Under the pieces are notes generated by a model. That model ran no database searches and was not told the DNA's origin. It worked only from the letters and a program-made list of their open reading frames with translations. The position numbers and the translations under genes are program-made. Below, piece after piece: positions 1-7,399 of a DNA stretch of 26,955 nucleotides (positions are counted from its first letter, which is position 1; the number at the start of each line of letters is the position of its first letter). The DNA is from a virus: IMG/VR virus record IMGVR_UViG_3300020370_000027, positions 1-26,955 of that record; one strand, given 5' to 3'.

Positions 1-1009
1 CCCATTCGTACCAACCAAGATTGTCATCATAGTCTCCTACTCTTCTAATGTTTTCTTTTAATTCTATGTCTGATGCGGACATCGCTGCCGCAATTCCACC
101 AGCAGCAGTTCCTACAGAGCCTGCAGCACCTGCTATTTGAGATAACACTGAAGGTTGTTGATATACTTGTGGTTGATATATTTGAGCGCCTGTGCCCCCA
201 GAAATGCCTCCAGAAGGCATTCCAGCTAAGAGTTGTTGTCCTCTTTGCAATCTCGTAAATGGTTCATCAGCTAATACATCAGCTGCTCTAAATCTTCTAG
301 ATAAATCTGCTTGTTCTATACCTCTACCGATACCTCCTTGAGTGGACATTGCGCCTATTCTGCCGATAGCTTGTTGTTGTCCAGCGCCGCCAAGTCCAGA
401 AATACCAGTGCCAATATTTTGTAATTGAGTTATATTCTGACCAACTTGTGATTGAGCGTCTTGAAATCCTTGTCTTCTAATGCCACTAACAGCGTCTAAC
501 AAACCTCTACCTAAAGCAGTTTGATTTTCTGCTTGTTCTAATCTACCTCTAGAACCGCCGTAAGCCCCGGCTCTGTAAGCAGCGTCTCTAATACCAATAT
601 CTTTTTGTTCATAAGCTTTGATAATATCATCTATCGATTGTTGTACCACGGCATCTTCAAAAGGATTAAATCTAGCTTGGGCTGCTGCCATAGGATCTCT
701 CGCTAAAGCACCAGCATCTCTTAAATAATTAATACCTTCTGGAGTATAGCTTGCAAATCTTTCTAAACCTCCGGCACCAGTTGCTGCTTGTCTTTCTAAA
801 TCAGATAGTTGTGCTGTGCCTTCAATAGGTATAGGTCTTTCTTGAGATATTAAACCTTCGTATTCTCCAGGCTCACCGAAGTAAGCTCCTAATAATCTTC
901 TACTATAGTCCTCCATATAAGGAGATACAAAAGAATATCCAGTAGTTGGCAGCTCAACTGCTTTAGCGGCTGGTTGCTCTATTGATTTGCTTGAACATGT
1001 ACATCCCAT
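1..1009 (-). CDS. S74-chaperone-terminated virion protein, C-terminus cut by window edge
   Basis: A reading frame starts at the ATG at 1009 and stays open to base 1, giving 336 residues with the 3' end outside the window. An AGG ribosome site lies 8 bases before the ATG, which follows the GNAT stop by 4 bases. The N-terminus is MGCTC. The body is rich in Gly, Ala, Gln and Arg with helical stretches (for example AYGGSRGRLEQAENQ). Near the end, SDIELKENI begins at Ser313 with Lys318 five residues later. This is the start of a peptidase S74 intramolecular chaperone domain, where a Ser-Lys dyad cuts the chaperone off after trimer folding. It is probably a virion protein of the tail or ejection apparatus. 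The S74 call rests on its first 24 residues only, because the rest is off the edge. Confidence 0.8.
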   Translation of the reverse strand, partial: MGCTCSSKSIEQPAAKAVELPTTGYSFVSPYMEDYSRRLLGAYFGEPGEYEGLISQERPIPIEGTAQLSDLERQAATGAGGLERFASYTPEGINYLRDAGALARDPMAAAQARFNPFEDAVVQQSIDDIIKAYEQKDIGIRDAAYRAGAYGGSRGRLEQAENQTALGRGLLDAVSGIRRQGFQDAQSQVGQNITQLQNIGTGISGLGGAGQQQAIGRIGAMSTQGGIGRGIEQADLSRRFRAADVLADEPFTRLQRGQQLLAGMPSGGISGGTGAQIYQPQVYQQPSVLSQIAGAAGSVGTAAGGIAAAMSASDIELKENIRRVGDYDDNLGWYEW

Positions 1010-1013
1010 AATA

Positions 1014-1499
1014 TTACCTATTTACACCATTATAATAAGTTCCACCTATTTGATGAAACCCTTTATTTAATAATAATTTTTCTGCTTTATCCAGACTACC
1101 AACATTGTATATGCCCATGATCAGTGGTAAATTTTGTTCTTCAGCATATTTCATGCCAGCTTCCAATAACATATTAGAAGGCTTTACATCATCTTTAACA
1201 TTTCTAAATTCTGGTCTAACAAAAAACCAAGTATCACCTATAAAAGCGTCATCTGACCACCAGTGTGAGCATTCTTTTAATCCTAAAGTGCCTATGATGT
1301 TTTCGTTTTTTCTTACCACATAGACAATGCCTTTTAATAAGACATTGTTTATCTGCCAAGATGTTTTGCCCCAATGTATTTTTGGAGACTTGCCACCATC
1401 TAAGGAATGTTCGGCATGAAAATATCTAGCTAAAAAATCAGCTATATCTTTGCCATCTTGTTCGTTAAAAGAAAGTTTATCTAAAGTAAATTTACTCAT
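1014..1499 (-). CDS. GNAT-fold acetyltransferase-like protein
   Basis: This 161-residue protein has the outline of a GCN5-related N-acetyltransferase: a central strand pair VYVVRKNENIIGTLGL at about 59-74, the strand TWFFVRPEFRN at 90-100 leading into a helix at 107-120, and a C-terminal part (NVGSLDKAEKLLLNKGF, 132-148) resembling the usual N..A..L...GF ending of the fold. The canonical acetyl-CoA loop R/Q-x-x-G-x-G/A is not clearly present between 99 and 107, so activity is uncertain. The start overlaps the stop of the upstream gene by 4 bases (ATGA). Placed between two internal virion protein genes, it may modify a virion or host protein; that role is inference. No substrate can be assigned. 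Confidence 0.7.
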   Translation of the reverse strand: MSKFTLDKLSFNEQDGKDIADFLARYFHAEHSLDGGKSPKIHWGKTSWQINNVLLKGIVYVVRKNENIIGTLGLKECSHWWSDDAFIGDTWFFVRPEFRNVKDDVKPSNMLLEAGMKYAEEQNLPLIMGIYNVGSLDKAEKLLLNKGFHQIGGTYYNGVNR

Positions 1500-2947
1500 G
1501 GCATGCTTCTTACTAATGCACCTAGCCCTTGCTCACCCATCTTTGCGGCTATATCTCCTCTTGGACCCATAGTATCTTGTAAGTATTCAAGAACTTTAGA
1601 ACCAATATTTCTTTGCTCTTCAAAATCCATTGGATTGGCTCCAGCTTGTAAGCCTAGACCTCTGACTGTTTTAGCATTAACAACAAACTCACCATCACTT
1701 AACATTGCTGGAATTTTGTCATCTCTTTCTCCTCCAGGACCTTCTACTCTTTCATCAGTTTCTGGAAAAAATTGACCATCTATTAACATACCGTCGGCTG
1801 CATATTGCACACCAGCAACTCTTCTAGGGCCTCCTAAAGTTCCATCTGAACGCATGCCTAAATTAAAATCTACTCTCTCTCTTGATGGGCCAGCTAGTGG
1901 CGAGAAAGTTGCCCCTGGTCTTGCTGCGTTATATGCTTTAGTTACTTCAGAAAAATAAGGTCTGTAAACAGCTTTGTATGGCGCGTCGGTAGGTATGTAC
2001 TGAGGTGTTCCTACCATGGTTTGTTGTGCTAATTGCATTCTAGCTATTTGTTTTTGTAAATTTTTTTCATCACTATCTAAAGGTGAATTTTGTATTATTT
2101 CTAATAATCTTTGTAATTGTTCTTCTGCCATTCCACCATTTGCCATCTCTGCTATACCGCCATCAGCCATACCAACTCTTGTAATTGGTACCATGTTAGG
2201 ACCTATTGCTTCACCAATGCCTCCTCTAGTAGTAAAGCCTTGAGGCATTAGATTTGATAATGATCCTAATCCCTCTAATATTGCAAGAGCCTTTTCTGAC
2301 TTAGAAAGTTTCTTATCTTTTTCTGGGTTTAATGCGTCAGCTTCTCCAACATACATTTTTTTATAATCATCTTCTGAAATATCTCCAGTTTGTTCCATTG
2401 TATAATCTGGAGTTATTACTTCTTCTAATAATTCCTCTACACCTTTATTTTCATTTGTTCTTGTATTTTCATTTGTTCTTGATCTTCTAGATTCTACTCT
2501 CGAGCCACTGTTAGCTTTTAAAATGCCGCCTTCATTAAATTTTTTTTCAAATCTAATACCGGTTTCCATAGGATTTCTATAAAAAGAAAATTCAGGGTTA
2601 ACATCAAAAATTATTTCTTTACCATCTTTTCTCAACGGTATGTTGCTTTCTTTTAATATTTGATTTATGCCTCCTTCTTCCAAAGCATCTCTAACATCTC
2701 TACCTCTAAGCACATCTCCTAATATTTTAGATATTGCATTTTTACCAATAAAATCTCGAAGATCATTTTCTGATTTCATTTTAAACAAATCTATCGCTGA
2801 GTCTGGATCGACTGAACCGCCGTTAGCTAACATCGCTAGTCCTCCGCCGTAAAAACTTTCTGGGTCGTAACCCATTTTTTTTACTACATCTGGCCTTTCG
2901 TCAGCTAAAGCTTTTAAACCTTCTTGATTTTCTTTTATATCTTTCAT
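1496..2947 (-). CDS. DGG-motif internal virion or ejection-type protein
   Basis: This is a 483-residue protein of low-complexity, helical and Gly-rich segments. It carries several short Gly motifs of the kind seen in marine phage structural proteins: MLANGGSV near residue 40, FNEGGILKANSG near 138, and MADGGIAEMANGGMAEE near 260. The C-terminal part contains DDKIPAMLSDGEFVVNAK at about 410-430, a motif found in many phage tail and internal virion proteins. It overlaps the upstream holin gene by 4 bases (ATGA) and the downstream GNAT gene by 4 bases. By position after the lysis genes and before an S74 protein it could serve as an ejection protein; this is inference and no enzymatic domain is visible. 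Confidence 0.6.
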   Translation of the reverse strand: MKDIKENQEGLKALADERPDVVKKMGYDPESFYGGGLAMLANGGSVDPDSAIDLFKMKSENDLRDFIGKNAISKILGDVLRGRDVRDALEEGGINQILKESNIPLRKDGKEIIFDVNPEFSFYRNPMETGIRFEKKFNEGGILKANSGSRVESRRSRTNENTRTNENKGVEELLEEVITPDYTMEQTGDISEDDYKKMYVGEADALNPEKDKKLSKSEKALAILEGLGSLSNLMPQGFTTRGGIGEAIGPNMVPITRVGMADGGIAEMANGGMAEEQLQRLLEIIQNSPLDSDEKNLQKQIARMQLAQQTMVGTPQYIPTDAPYKAVYRPYFSEVTKAYNAARPGATFSPLAGPSRERVDFNLGMRSDGTLGGPRRVAGVQYAADGMLIDGQFFPETDERVEGPGGERDDKIPAMLSDGEFVVNAKTVRGLGLQAGANPMDFEEQRNIGSKVLEYLQDTMGPRGDIAAKMGEQGLGALVRSMP

Positions 2948-3327
2948 TTTTTAGTGTCAGTTTTTTTCATTTTATCGTATGATCTAAGCCCAGACATTCC
3001 TAATAATGCCATGAGAATCGCAGATAACTGCGAAAAATCAAACTCTGGCATATCTATTTGTGCACCAGAGACTTTTATTATAACCTCAATTATAGGAGAT
3101 AGTATAAAATGATAAGCCAATGCAAAGCTGCATATCCAACCAACAGAAGGTCGCCAGTTTCTTTGAAAGGGCTTACCTTGAGCTTCTATCTTATTTACTT
3201 CTATCTGAGCTAAATTAGCTTGATGAAATAAAGTCGAAAGCTCATGGTCTAATTGAGCTTGTAAATCTTTATCTTTAACAAATTTACCAATTAAATTGCT
3301 TACTGGCTTTACTAGTGATTCAATCAT
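2944..3327 (-). CDS. Holin of the 3TM / gene-transfer-agent release family
   Basis: This 127-residue membrane protein matches the GTA_holin_3TM type. It has an amphipathic N-terminal region, then GKPFQRNWRPSVGW at 51-64, which is the family signature before the first membrane segment (about 62-84). A second hydrophobic stretch follows at about 100-115 and a basic tail ends the protein. It would form the inner-membrane lesion that releases the M15 endolysin encoded 5 bases upstream (3333-3809), so the two form a lysis cassette. It overlaps the next gene by 4 bases. The first helix of the three-segment model is weak here, so the topology may be two membrane segments plus a surface helix. Confidence 0.82.
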   Translation of the reverse strand: MIESLVKPVSNLIGKFVKDKDLQAQLDHELSTLFHQANLAQIEVNKIEAQGKPFQRNWRPSVGWICSFALAYHFILSPIIEVIIKVSGAQIDMPEFDFSQLSAILMALLGMSGLRSYDKMKKTDTKK

Positions 3328-3332
3328 AATAC

Positions 3333-3809
3333 TTAATCCTCTACTATTCTATAATGAGTGCCATCGAAAGTCATGGCTCTGTTCCTATTATCTTTGTCTG
3401 ATACATAAGATATATGAACCCAGCCACTGTTTGGATTTACGCCATCATAGTATTCTAAAATTACTTGGTCGAAATTTAATTCATTTTTTACATAATCAAA
3501 TAGATCTTGATTGCTTACTCTAGGTATCTCTAAATCTACCGCTTGGCCTAGTACATGTTGACTAGTATCAGAAGAGCCAATGTATCTGTTAAGAGTGATA
3601 CTGCGATAAGCACTATTAGGACTAAAAGGAATTTTAAAATGATTTCTAATTGGTTGAACGATGTTCTTACATAGTCGCTCAAGGTTTTTAAAAGTTTCTT
3701 TATCATGGACACAATTATCTATATTTTTTCTCTTTGCTACAAAACTTTTTTCAAATTCTTTTAATTTAAAATTTTGACTTAATTTAGTATCGCTATCCCA
3801 TTTACTCAT
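3333..3809 (-). CDS. Endolysin, peptidase M15 family (peptidoglycan endopeptidase or carboxypeptidase)
   Basis: This 158-residue protein carries the zinc site of the M15 D-Ala-D-Ala carboxypeptidase family, M15_3 subgroup. The motif S-x-H-x-x-G-x-A-x-D runs from Ser83 to Asp92 with His85 and Asp92 as ligands, and the third ligand is His132 in WVHIS. SAYRS at 66-70 is also typical. It would cut peptide bonds in the peptidoglycan stem during lysis. No signal peptide is seen, so it should depend on the neighbouring holin for access to the wall. The start follows the stop of the 109-residue gene by one base. The family call is firm; the exact bond cleaved cannot be read from the sequence. Confidence 0.92.
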   Translation of the reverse strand: MSKWDSDTKLSQNFKLKEFEKSFVAKRKNIDNCVHDKETFKNLERLCKNIVQPIRNHFKIPFSPNSAYRSITLNRYIGSSDTSQHVLGQAVDLEIPRVSNQDLFDYVKNELNFDQVILEYYDGVNPNSGWVHISYVSDKDNRNRAMTFDGTHYRIVED

Positions 3810-3810
3810 T

Positions 3811-4140
3811 TTATATACTTACTATTATTGCTATTGAACCTTCTTCATTAACAGTTACTTCTCCCAAAGAGGCAGTTGCTTGTAAAGAAGTTTTTGCTGT
3901 GCTTGTAATTTCTTGAAAACTTACACCATCAAAAAACTCTAAAGAGTTATTGTCAGTATTAAATACTAAATCGCCTGGGTTAAAATTATCTATTAATTTT
4001 CTTTGTTCATTTGTTAATGGCGTAGCATTTAAATCTACCTTTTGCAGATTTAATTCTAATATTCTTACTAGCCTGTTAAATATTTCTGGAGTTATTTCTA
4101 AACCAGCTAGTGGCAATCTAGTTTCTAATATTTTAGCCAT
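3811..4140 (-). CDS. Small conserved phage protein, probably tail-associated
   Basis: This 109-residue protein has a helical N-terminal half, including EIFNRLVRILELNLQKVDL at about 19-37. NEQRKLIDNFNPGDLVFNTD (44-63) leads into LEFFDGVSFQEI, a pattern resembling the short N-P-G-D-x-x-x-N-T ... W-x-G-x-x-W repeats found in phage fibre and tail proteins. Its ATG overlaps the stop of the gp10-like gene by one base (TAATG), so it is translated right after the tail hub protein. A role as an accessory tail or fibre-attachment protein is inferred from position and this motif. No enzyme domain is seen. Confidence 0.5.
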   Translation of the reverse strand: MAKILETRLPLAGLEITPEIFNRLVRILELNLQKVDLNATPLTNEQRKLIDNFNPGDLVFNTDNNSLEFFDGVSFQEITSTAKTSLQATASLGEVTVNEEGSIAIIVSI

Positions 4141-6029
4141 TATCTTCTTCCGTCGTTTCTAAAATTAAATCTAGTTGCTCCTAATCTAAACTCCATACCG
4201 TTTCTTACCGACACATCGTTGTCATCGTCAGACTCTATTCTATAAATCGCTTGTCGAGCTCTTGCTCTAGTATCTATTTTTTTTGTTGTGTTAGTGATTG
4301 ATGAGGTAACTTTTGTTGTCGGCGTATCATTTGGGAAGTCTCTGGTTTTTAAAACAACATTTAGTGCTGCGTTACCATTGCTCCCGGTAAATCTTATATC
4401 TGGTATTATTTCTCTAACCGAAATAAATTTATCACCATCTTCTAAATCAAAATCTCCTGATTCTATAAAAACATTATCCATTGGCGAGCCGTCATTATCA
4501 TTACCATTTTCATGATCGTATAAGTAAAAATAAGAACTATCTTTTCCAATTGCCATAGGGTATTGAAATATGCCTCTGTCAATCCAAGAGAATCTTGATA
4601 ATTCGCCTATGCTCCATACTTTTTCTAAGTAATTAAAAACTACATATTTATCTGGCTCAGTAGATGAACCAGAACAATAAAACCAACCTACTTCATTAAA
4701 CTCTCTATTGGTAAAAGCAAAGTTTTTATAAACTTCATCTAAATTTAAATTATCAAAAACATGATTTAAAACAGAACAAGGGAGTCTTTGTACTGAACCG
4801 TTGTAAAAATAAAATCCATCCGAGGCCATCCAATAAGCACCATTGTCTGCATTTATCGCAGCCTTTGGTCCAATTAACCCAACATTCTCACTAATTAAAT
4901 TAATCCCAAAGGTAAAAGGAGCGCCAACAAACTGTAGTGAGTGCATTGATACATCAGTCCAGATTAAAGTTTCTTGTCTGGCTTTTAATGCGCCTACTAT
5001 TAATGATCCAGAAGATATTCTTATTGAACCAGCTGTATTAGTAGCTTTAGCTTCAAATTCTAATAAATTTTCTTGATCAGAAAAAGCTACTAATAAAGGG
5101 TCTATTACTCCAGTTCTAGAAGTGCCGTTGGCATTCAAAGTATCAGAGCCTAAAACAATTAAATGTCTATCAACATCTGAAGTTAAAACTTGCAAACAAC
5201 GAGTTGGAACTAAGTTAGCTCCAGATATATTTTGTAACTCTACTGCTCTAGTTGTTAGTCCGTTAGTAGCGTCCCACCTAAATAAAGAACCAGCTCTAGG
5301 ATTTATTATTAAATCTTCGCCAAAATTATCATGAGTCCACATTCTTAATGTGTTGTTGGCCGCTAAAGGAGTAGAAGAACCCCAACCACTAGAACCCCAT
5401 GTTCCAGCCCCCCAACCAGTAGAAGGCACGAAAGCATCTAACCCAACATTTAATTGATAAGCAGCTACTGTACTGCCTCCACCATTTCCACCATCAGAGG
5501 CATTTGCTAAAACAGCATTACCGCTTGTGTCTTTTGCTTCAATGGTATAACTATTGCCATCAACAATAGTAGCAATTTGATATTCTTGGTTTAATACAGT
5601 TGCAGTTATATTACCCCCTAAACTTGCAGCTCCACTAAATGTTACAAAATCATTAATCGAAGCCCCATGAGAATTTTCAGTTACTGTTATCGTGGCATCA
5701 TCATTACCAACTTTGGCAAATGTTGCATCGCCAGCAGAGGTTGTTTCTCTAATAGGAGTAATGTCATTAAAATTAGATCCTTCTTTTATATAATATTTAA
5801 AAGTAGTGCCAATTCCTAAAAGATCTGTGCCATCTAGCTTTACCCAATCGTGTAAAGCTCTAGGAGTTCCTAATAAAGTAGAGTTAGAATTTTTTGTCCA
5901 GCCACCTATTTTTTCTGGAAAGCCTTTTCTAAATCTAACTAGATTACCGTCAAACCAACCATTCTCTGCGGTAAGGCTGGTCCCTTCTTTATCTATTCCT
6001 GGTTTAAATAAAATCTTATTGTAAGGCAT
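4140..6029 (-). CDS. Tail hub / packaged-DNA stabilization protein, P22 gp10-like
   Basis: At 629 residues this is the largest left-half protein, and it has the pattern of the P22 gp10 stabilization (tail hub or nozzle) family. The N-terminus (FKPGIDKEGTSLTAENGWFDG, then LVRFRKG) is typical, many short beta-strands suggest a propeller-like body, and the C-terminus ARARQAIYRIESDDDN ... EFRLGATRFNFRNDGRR matches the usual end of these proteins. A Gly/Ser/Trp-rich stretch near 200-220 and a Ca-dependent-looking run of acidic residues near 480-500 look like surface loops. gp10-type proteins close the portal-gp4 channel after packaging and carry the fibre or needle, so it supports a short-tailed virion. 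A T7 gp12-like nozzle is the alternative name for the same role. Confidence 0.75.
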   Translation of the reverse strand: MPYNKILFKPGIDKEGTSLTAENGWFDGNLVRFRKGFPEKIGGWTKNSNSTLLGTPRALHDWVKLDGTDLLGIGTTFKYYIKEGSNFNDITPIRETTSAGDATFAKVGNDDATITVTENSHGASINDFVTFSGAASLGGNITATVLNQEYQIATIVDGNSYTIEAKDTSGNAVLANASDGGNGGGSTVAAYQLNVGLDAFVPSTGWGAGTWGSSGWGSSTPLAANNTLRMWTHDNFGEDLIINPRAGSLFRWDATNGLTTRAVELQNISGANLVPTRCLQVLTSDVDRHLIVLGSDTLNANGTSRTGVIDPLLVAFSDQENLLEFEAKATNTAGSIRISSGSLIVGALKARQETLIWTDVSMHSLQFVGAPFTFGINLISENVGLIGPKAAINADNGAYWMASDGFYFYNGSVQRLPCSVLNHVFDNLNLDEVYKNFAFTNREFNEVGWFYCSGSSTEPDKYVVFNYLEKVWSIGELSRFSWIDRGIFQYPMAIGKDSSYFYLYDHENGNDNDGSPMDNVFIESGDFDLEDGDKFISVREIIPDIRFTGSNGNAALNVVLKTRDFPNDTPTTKVTSSITNTTKKIDTRARARQAIYRIESDDDNDVSVRNGMEFRLGATRFNFRNDGRR

Positions 6030-6046
6030 GCTAAATACCTACCTTA

Positions 6047-6256
6047 TTAAAAAAAAGTTTGTTGTATTAAGTAAGCTGTAACACTTAAAAATACCGTTAT
6101 GGTAAAAATTAAACTGTTTCTTATACTTTTATTTATTGAAGTAATGCCTTGTTCAATAGCATCTAAACGTCTGTAATTTTCTCTCCACCTTTGTTCACAT
6201 GCGGCTTCATGTGAGCTAAGTCTTTTATCTATTTCTGTTACTGTAGTTCTTGCCAT
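6047..6256 (-). CDS. Small tail-anchored membrane protein, XhlA-like
   Basis: This 69-residue protein has a charged helical or coiled-coil N-terminal part (about 5-45, including SSHEAACEQRWRENYRRLD) and a single hydrophobic helix at the C-terminus (SLIFTITVFLSVTAYLIQ, about 48-65). That layout is the one seen in XhlA-type phage lysis accessory proteins and related small coiled-coil membrane proteins. It lies in a set of three small membrane protein genes (6047-6781) just before the tail hub gene and about 2.2 kb upstream of the endolysin. A helper role in lysis or membrane penetration is inference. Confidence 0.55.
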   Translation of the reverse strand: MARTTVTEIDKRLSSHEAACEQRWRENYRRLDAIEQGITSINKSIRNSLIFTITVFLSVTAYLIQQTFF

Positions 6257-6284
6257 GTTTTTTTATATTTCGTTACATTTTATA

Positions 6285-6635
6285 TCAATCTTTGCGTTTG
6301 TCACTTCTTTGAGATTTAGATAATTTATTAGGCTCTATAAGCTCTGGCGCATTTAATAAAGTTTTTAGTAAAACATCTTGTCTTATTATTTCATTATCTA
6401 CAGATCTAACTCTATCTATTAATTGAACTAATATGCCCATTTGTGAGTCTAATTTAGAATCTAGTCTTTTTTCCATAGCTGCCATGCTTTCATTTATCTT
6501 GTCATCAACTACATCTATTTTTTGTTCCATGCCGTTAATGATTTTATTTAAAAGTTTCCAAAGAAAAAATCCTAAACCTAAAGTTGCTGCTATTGGAAAT
6601 CCTACTTCGTTAATTATTTTAACTAGATCGTCCAC
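6285..6635 (-). CDS. Membrane-anchored coiled-coil protein, possible holin-like accessory
   Basis: This 116-residue protein starts with GTG at 6635; an in-frame TAG lies three codons upstream, so no longer start is available. It has one N-terminal membrane helix (FPIAATLGLGFFLWKLLNKI, about 13-32) followed by a long heptad-like coiled coil to about residue 95 and a basic tail. No good ribosome site precedes the GTG, and the stop of the 44-residue gene lies 11 bases upstream, so coupled translation is likely. It resembles the single-helix plus coiled-coil proteins often found near phage lysis genes (BhlA or XhlA-like). The true 3TM holin at 2944-3327 suggests this is an accessory, not the main holin. 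Confidence 0.6.
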   Translation of the reverse strand: MDDLVKIINEVGFPIAATLGLGFFLWKLLNKIINGMEQKIDVVDDKINESMAAMEKRLDSKLDSQMGILVQLIDRVRSVDNEIIRQDVLLKTLLNAPELIEPNKLSKSQRSDKRKD

Positions 6636-6646
6636 CGCAATCTAAA

Positions 6647-6781
6647 TTAAAAATAACTTTTTAAATCTTCCCAATAATCTCTAGTTTTTTCATTTAATAA
6701 TCTATTCCACTCTGGCCTAATAGCTTTTAAAACTATCTTGCCAATTAAAAGAATAAATATTATCCATAATAAAATTTCCAT
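6647..6781 (-). CDS. 44-residue single-helix membrane protein (too short for the usual cut-off)
   Basis: The ATG at 6781 is preceded by GAGG five bases upstream, a good ribosome site, and begins 9 bases after the stop of the 202-residue gene. The product starts MEILLWIIFILLIGKIVLK and ends in a charged half with NRLLNEKTRDYWEDLKSYF. It is an N-terminal membrane helix followed by an amphipathic tail of about 25 residues. The frame fills what would otherwise be a 155-base gap in a genome with almost no gaps, which supports it as a real gene. It may work with the two other small membrane proteins that follow. No family recognised. Confidence 0.65.
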   Translation of the reverse strand: MEILLWIIFILLIGKIVLKAIRPEWNRLLNEKTRDYWEDLKSYF

Positions 6782-6790
6782 ATTATTACC

Positions 6791-7399
6791 TCATTTTGTA
6801 AAAGTTACCGTACTACTAGGATAAGTATCTTTATAGATAGGGTAAATATTGCTAGTTGTTCCTCCTCCTTGCGTAAAACTCCAAGCCCATGTGGTTAATG
6901 AACTACCTCCACTACCAGAATAACTATAACTTGCAGCAGTCCTGTTTAAAGATGTGCCATTAACATTTATCGTAGCGAAGGCATCACTATCAGAATTTGA
7001 AATAGTACCTGATACTTCTAGGTAAAAAATTCCCGCACCTGTTAAGTTGTGGTGTCTATTCCAAAGACTTGAAACAGAATTACCACCAAAAAAACTAGAT
7101 TTACTTGTAGCAGATGTAAAACTTCCATACTGTACACTATTAAAAACATCAACCCCAGTGGCTCTTATTTGAGTAGCTCCAGGACCTAATTGAATAGTCC
7201 AGACTCCAGGAGTAAAAGTAATTTGAAATTCTGCAGCTGCACCATACCATTCGTTAAAAAACATTGAAGCCTCTGAACTTTTACCTATCAATCCTCTGAT
7301 ATCAGAGTCATTTAAAGTACAAGCTGTACCACTACTACCGCCTGCTTCGGTGTGCATTTGATTTAAAGTTATATTACCACTAGATGGAATATCACTCAT
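6791..7399 (-). CDS. Beta-rich virion/fibre-associated protein, paralogue of the gene at 10720-11358
   Basis: The N-terminal 55 residues of this 202-residue protein carry the motif NITLNQMHTEAGGSSG then LNDSDIRGLIGKSS and FFNEWYGAA. This domain is common in marine phage tail and fibre proteins. The rest is Ser/Thr/Gly-rich predicted beta-strand. It aligns along its whole length with the 212-residue protein at 10720-11358, including the C-terminal TINVN ... NRTAASYSYS region. Its start overlaps the end of the S74 fibre gene by 8 bases, and the paralogue likewise closely follows the other S74 fibre gene. It probably sits at the fibre tip or attachment site; that is inferred from the pairing. 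Confidence 0.65.
   Translation of the reverse strand: MSDIPSSGNITLNQMHTEAGGSSGTACTLNDSDIRGLIGKSSEASMFFNEWYGAAAEFQITFTPGVWTIQLGPGATQIRATGVDVFNSVQYGSFTSATSKSSFFGGNSVSSLWNRHHNLTGAGIFYLEVSGTISNSDSDAFATINVNGTSLNRTAASYSYSGSGGSSLTTWAWSFTQGGGTTSNIYPIYKDTYPSSTVTFTK

Noticed and set aside
4250-4609. Long plus-strand frames opposite minus-strand genes (for example 4288-4515, 7867-8271, 12285-12668, 24250-24609)
   Set aside because: All lie antisense to genes with clear families, lack ribosome sites, and have Ser/Pro/Ile/Leu-rich sequences expected from reversed codons.
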